A DNA stretch of 64,000 nucleotides from Ziziphus jujuba (lineage: Eukaryota; Streptophyta; Magnoliopsida; Rosales; Rhamnaceae): NCBI RefSeq assembly GCF_031755915.1, contig NC_083382.1, positions 12,925,001 to 12,989,000 of the forward strand. The letters are read 5' to 3'. A program made the position numbers and the translations under genes. Shown piece after piece: positions 59,726 through 64,000 of the stretch (position 1 is its first letter; the number at the start of each line of letters is the position of its first letter). The notes below the pieces were generated by a model, which saw only the letters and a list, made by a program, of their open reading frames with translations, was not told the DNA's origin and made no database searches.

Positions 59726-59962
59726 ATTTGGCCTGTGCCTATTTCTCTCCTTGGTGAAATTTTCGAACATATATCTACTTTTGGGACTTAGGAATTGATC
59801 TTAAGTCCATATACAATTAATATAGTAAGAAAGCAATAAGGATTTTATGATAAAGACAACATAGGTTTCTATCATTGATTGAGAGATTTGGCCTGTGCCT
59901 ATTTCTCTCCTTGGTGAAATTTTCGAACATATATCTACTTTTGGGACTTAGGAATTGATCTT
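59726..59962. repeat. Perfect 77-base direct repeat
   Basis: The stretch from ATTTGGCCTGTGCCTATTTC to TTAGGAATTGATCTT is present at 59726-59802 and again, without a mismatch, at 59886-59962 (period 160). The 83 bases between are unrelated. Identity shows a recent event. Confidence 0.8.
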
Positions 59963-62900
59963 GAATATTTTTGATTGAATGATGAATTAGTGTTTAATAT
60001 AATAAAGGTTTAAGATTATGCAATTAAATAAATATTGTAATCTAGAATATAAAAAACGGGGGTTTTAAGCCCATGACTTTGGCTTGCAACTGGCTGTTTG
60101 TTTATGGATTATGTGGTATAATGTTTTGTGAATATCTGGTGAGTATATATATATATATATAATAAATGGTCTGTGATGTATCTGTTTTTTGGATCATTAC
60201 ATGTTTGATTATTTTTCAAAATATTGATAAATGCCTTGATAATTGATAAATACCAATAAACAGGTGTGATGATACTAGATATTTGATCTTGAAAATTCAA
60301 ACTGGAATTTTATGACGGTGTCTTATCAGTTATCACCATTATTTTCACAGAAAAGTGTCCATGTTGGAAAAGTGTCAGGAGAAGGCACTCTCTGTTTATG
60401 CTTTTTGATAAGAGATAAGTAGTAAAACGAACATTTTGTGGATTTGATGTGTGAAAGGGTGCCAGAGGAAGTATGGAAATTCTGATAGCAGTGGTGTGTA
60501 ATCACTGGTGTCTATCCCAATTATGTTGACTAGCAAAATAAGCAAGACAACTCTTTAAGACAAAGCAAATGAATATTTCAAATGTTCTTGTTCTTTGGAA
60601 CAAAATATACTCTCAAACTAAGCCAGAATTAATAGGGCTGCGCTTAGACTTGTCTGAGAAATGACAAGACAGGGTAAAAGAGAATTAGAGTATAGAACTC
60701 AATGGTTTTGGATTCTGCGGCTTGATTGTGGTTAATCTGTATCTTACCATATTGATTACTGTAAGTTTACAACTTACTAGAAAATTGCATCTTGCTGATG
60801 AACGAGTGAGAAAATCATGGTTTTTATTTTGAAAAATCAAATGTGTGTATCTCTTGGTTTGATGGAATTGTGATAGCAATCGATGTCAGAGCACAAACAT
60901 TGTATTCATATTAAGCGTCCATTTTGAAGGTACTCTGTACTTTTCATAAAACACCAGAAAAATTACAATCTTGTAATTGATGGGTGAATCAATTTGAGAT
61001 AAGGGAAATCTAATCGCTGATATATGAATGGATTCGAGACTCTAAAACTGATAACTTTGGCCTGCAAAACAGTGAGAAATCAGAAATTTTGATTAAAAAA
61101 ACCAAAAAAAGGTTTTGATGTTAGCCACGTTTTTGGCCATATGGACACCGGAATTCTCCCAGAAACGTAGATACGATAAAACCCAACAAATGGCATAAAA
61201 AACAGTGGCCAAAATGAGAAGATCCGATCGGGTTGGATCACGGGTCGCATGTCCCATGAACCACAATCGGGTCAATCCGCTGGAGGTAGAAGACGTTGAC
61301 ATCAGCAATCCCAATGCTGATGTCATCATAAAAAATTTTTAAAAAAGGATTTTTTTTAAATTTTATTTTAAATTTTGATTCTGATAGAAAAATATATGGT
61401 TTACCGACTTTTTATGTATTTTCTAATTAATGAAAAAAAAAAAAGGAAATCGTTGTTTTTATATTTGAATTATATATGCATTATATACTTGTGTTTCGGA
61501 AATGAAAATTCTCTTTTGGAAAAATTATCTTTTTAGAAATTCCGGTTGGAGCATTTTTTTAAAAAAAAATATTTATAAATAAGTAAATTACAAAGGGAAG
61601 GAAAATGGTGTTTTATCGTACATTTATTTTCTAATAAATAAAAAGGGAAAATAGTATTTTACCTATGGATATGGAAAATTTTCCCTTACTTGACAAAATA
61701 AAAATATATGTACATATATATATATATATATATATTTATTTATTTGGGGTGATTTTATATAGTAATATATTTTTACCTAATTTTATTTTTCAAATAAAAG
61801 TAGAGAGGAGAATTAATTTCCTTATTAACTTTGAGATGAATGAAATTGATAATTTAATTGTTTGGAGTTAGTGTTGTGTTATGGAGATCTTGAAAACACT
61901 ATGGAATTTGAAAATCTAAAACTAATCGAATGACTTCGTTAATCTAAATGTATGAAGACACAACATTGAAAAGTAGTTTACTTATTAAAGAAATTTATGT
62001 TAAACTACAAAAGGAAAAGCAAGTGGATCCACTTATTAAAGAGTTTTCTATAGATAAGCAAACCACTGATTAAGGGAAATGGGATAACAACCATTAGCTT
62101 AGTGTTGTTTTAATAGCAATCCTACCTAATTGATTAGGGATCCTAATATATAGGTTTAAAGGGACAATCAAATCTCGATTGATTTTACAAAAGCACTAAA
62201 GAGTTATACAACTCTACCAATTTCTATGATAATTAATGTTGCCTGTAATGTATGTTAGGATAAGCATTGCTTTTAATGACTCTTATACTTTGTAAAAATC
62301 CAAATAGAATTTTTAAGGAAACTCTTAATAGGAAGTCACCTATGTACGTGTGAAGGGGTCGCTTCTATGAGAATTTTTATAGGTTGGAATTCTCTAGAGC
62401 ACTCATGAAAAACCAAGAGCATTTAGGACCAAAATGAACACAACCGTGAGAATTTAAATTTGATCGAAAATGAATTGTTTGAGTATTATTGTCTTGGTTT
62501 GCACTAACGGTTGACTGTTCAAGACATCACATTCACTGATTAGCCATGTAAATCCGATAATGCTTCATTAGGTAAGGTTCAAAGCAAAAAGCTACCTATG
62601 TCGATGCAATTACTTATCAAATGAACTCTCTCTAATGTCTACATTGTCATTTGCATGATTTTTTAGAAATTTCCTTTCATGCGAGGGATTGTTGCAAAAT
62701 TTAAATTATATTAATTAAATTTTCAAATTGAATGGAAATATAAAATGGTGCCTTTTCACATGATATAAGTTGCATAGTTTCACAATGGTTGCTACTTTTA
62801 TAAGCTACTAATTCACAATGAATGCTACCTTTAAAGATGTATCATTTGCCATCTTTATGAATATATATTTCTTTGGTTACATACTCTTTAAAACTCTATA

Positions 62901-63360
62901 AATAAGAGAATTTCACTTCAATTATAATCAAGTTTTAAAATTCAATATAATTTATGTATCCATAACAGTTAGAAAATTAAATGTTGCATATGTTGGGGAG
63001 TTTAAGTCCAATTTGATTCGTTGATATTGATGATTTGGAGTGTTACTATCATGAAGAGAGATCGTTGTATCTGGAGAGACAATTGTCGTAAAATCATGAG
63101 CACCTAAGTGGGGCAAATTTGTCTTAAGGACATAGAGTTCAACTCTAGCCTCGATCCAAGCTGGTTTTTCTGTAAAATCTACGTATTATTATATGCCATT
63201 ATTTTATTTGTATACTTTTTGAATAAAAGTTTATTCACATTTATGTTTAATTAGTTTTTAATATAAATAAGAGTTTATAAAGTAAACTAAAGTATATAAG
63301 AAAAAATATTTTCTTCTTTTTTTTTAATCAAACTATATTTAGATGTTGTGGTATGGTTTT
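59963..63360. other. Intergenic
   Basis: No gene is recognised. (AT)n runs lie at about 60146-60161 and 61717-61733. Around 60866-60890 a GATGTCAGAGC word and around 61270-61330 a TGATGTCATC region hint at a decayed copia leader, but no LTRs were found. From about 63240 the DNA matches intron 2 of the type-1 genes. Confidence 0.4.
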
Positions 63361-63962
63361 TGGGTGTACATGTTGATAACCTTGGGGTGAGCCATAGGCT
63401 GATCATAATTATTTGCGAAAATTATTTGAGGCTGACCATCATAAGTGCAACATTTATGTCAACGACCTAAAAGGCCACGAACACAACATCCTCTATAGTA
63501 GTACCCTCTTGACTTTATAAAATTTTTCTAGGATGAGTGTCACACCCATATTATGGTTGAGATTTAGCCACTTCAAATGTATATAAACACCTAGTTTAAT
63601 GTGGACATGATGCTTATTATGATACAATTATGATCTTATTAAGACATCTTAACTTTATAAAATTAAGATGCAGTACAAGTTACTTAATATACAATTTAAA
63701 TTATTAATATATCTTGATTGGTTTGTATTATATTTTAACTTTATAAAGTCAAGACATTCTGTTATGTTTATAATTCAACTATAACATTGTTGATTATTTT
63801 ATGTATCAAAATCTAAAGATAAGAAAACAAATTAAAAAAAAAGCCAATTTTGAAAAAAAATAATTTTAACCTTTTTTCTCAATGTCTCTAGTCTTTGCTA
63901 TCGAAGATAGTATAACAACTAGGACCAGAAAAGCCTAAGAATTTAAAAGCCTTGGAATTCAT
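63361..63962 (-). pseudogene. Type-1 Cys-domain gene pseudogene (copy D)
   Basis: Exon 1 (63871-63962) has the MNSKAFKFLGF start, but one inserted base after GF shifts the frame (92 bases instead of 91). About 57 bases around the exon 2 acceptor are deleted compared with copy B, removing the acceptor and the VEDEK segment. In exon 2 the first Cys is Tyr (YYYRGCC), and the fourth Cys codon is replaced by TGA (63459-63461) in GLLGR-stop-HKCC. No Gly exon is visible to the left. It is the start of a further duplicated unit at the window edge. Confidence 0.85.
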
Positions 63963-64000
63963 TTTTCTTACCAAGGAAAGCTTGGGGAAAAAGGTTTTAA

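Noticed and set aside
60866..61330. Possible copia primer site and leader
   Set aside because: Only short words (GATGTCAGAGC, TGATGTCATC) match; no LTR pair or coding part was found.
1..64000. CRISPR arrays, operons, rRNA or tRNA genes
   Set aside because: None is visible. The simple repeats are plant microsatellites and the sequence is eukaryotic with spliced genes.

Overview
The window is nuclear DNA of a flowering plant, almost certainly a eudicot. It is AT-rich, the real genes have short exons separated by GT-AG introns, and plant LINE, Ty1/copia, TRIM, hAT and MITE-type elements make up a large part of the sequence. The species cannot be fixed from the sequence alone.

The core of the window is a tandem family of small secreted peptides, all on the minus strand. 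Each has a signal-peptide exon joined to an exon carrying a compact cysteine motif, approximately C-x3-CC-x(5-10)-C-x2-CC followed by a Tyr-Ala/Asp-Gly-type tail. Five copies look intact. Two are 'type 1' genes (4578-6585 and 12467-13782), in which the Cys exon comes first and Gly/His/Lys-rich exons follow. Two are 'type 2' genes (8012-8608 and 15106-15940), which have only the Cys domain and no glycine repeats. One (24029-24722) has the classic glycine-rich protein 3 order, with Gly repeats first and Cys domain last. Four more copies are broken: an orphan exon with one nonsense codon (1503-1678), a frameshifted orphan exon (2918-3032), a type-2 pseudogene (41095-41765) and a type-1 pseudogene (63361-63962). 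The order type 1, type 2, type 1, type 2 follows a duplicated block of several kb: unit A about 3590-10330, unit B about 11620-16348 continuing at 22777-23450, a partial unit C at 41090-42920, and the start of a unit D at the right edge.

Transposons fill the spaces. A full-length but decayed L1-type LINE (16349-22776, plus strand) split unit B. A copia element with both LTRs and a 5-bp target duplication lies at 25059-32345 on the minus strand, with a small TRIM element inserted in its gag gene at 30011-30382. A DUF659-type hAT transposase remnant lies at 35099-37255. A 2.8-kb TG...CA element with TTATT duplications, probably a solo LTR, lies at 37864-40669. A hAT element at 43542-52429 holds a second hAT element at 43910-47191. 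A non-autonomous hAT-like element with perfect 8-bp duplications lies at 58899-59573.

The only conserved enzyme gene recognised is an eight-exon Nudix hydrolase of the plant NUDT2/NUDT10 group (53530-55766, minus), which appears complete at 275 residues.

Reading the window as a whole: one ancestral signal-plus-Cys-domain gene was multiplied in tandem and its phase-1 exons were recombined. This gave secreted peptides with different domain orders, while other copies decayed and transposons spread the array apart. Extracellular signalling, cell-wall or defence roles are plausible from family resemblance but are not shown by the sequence.
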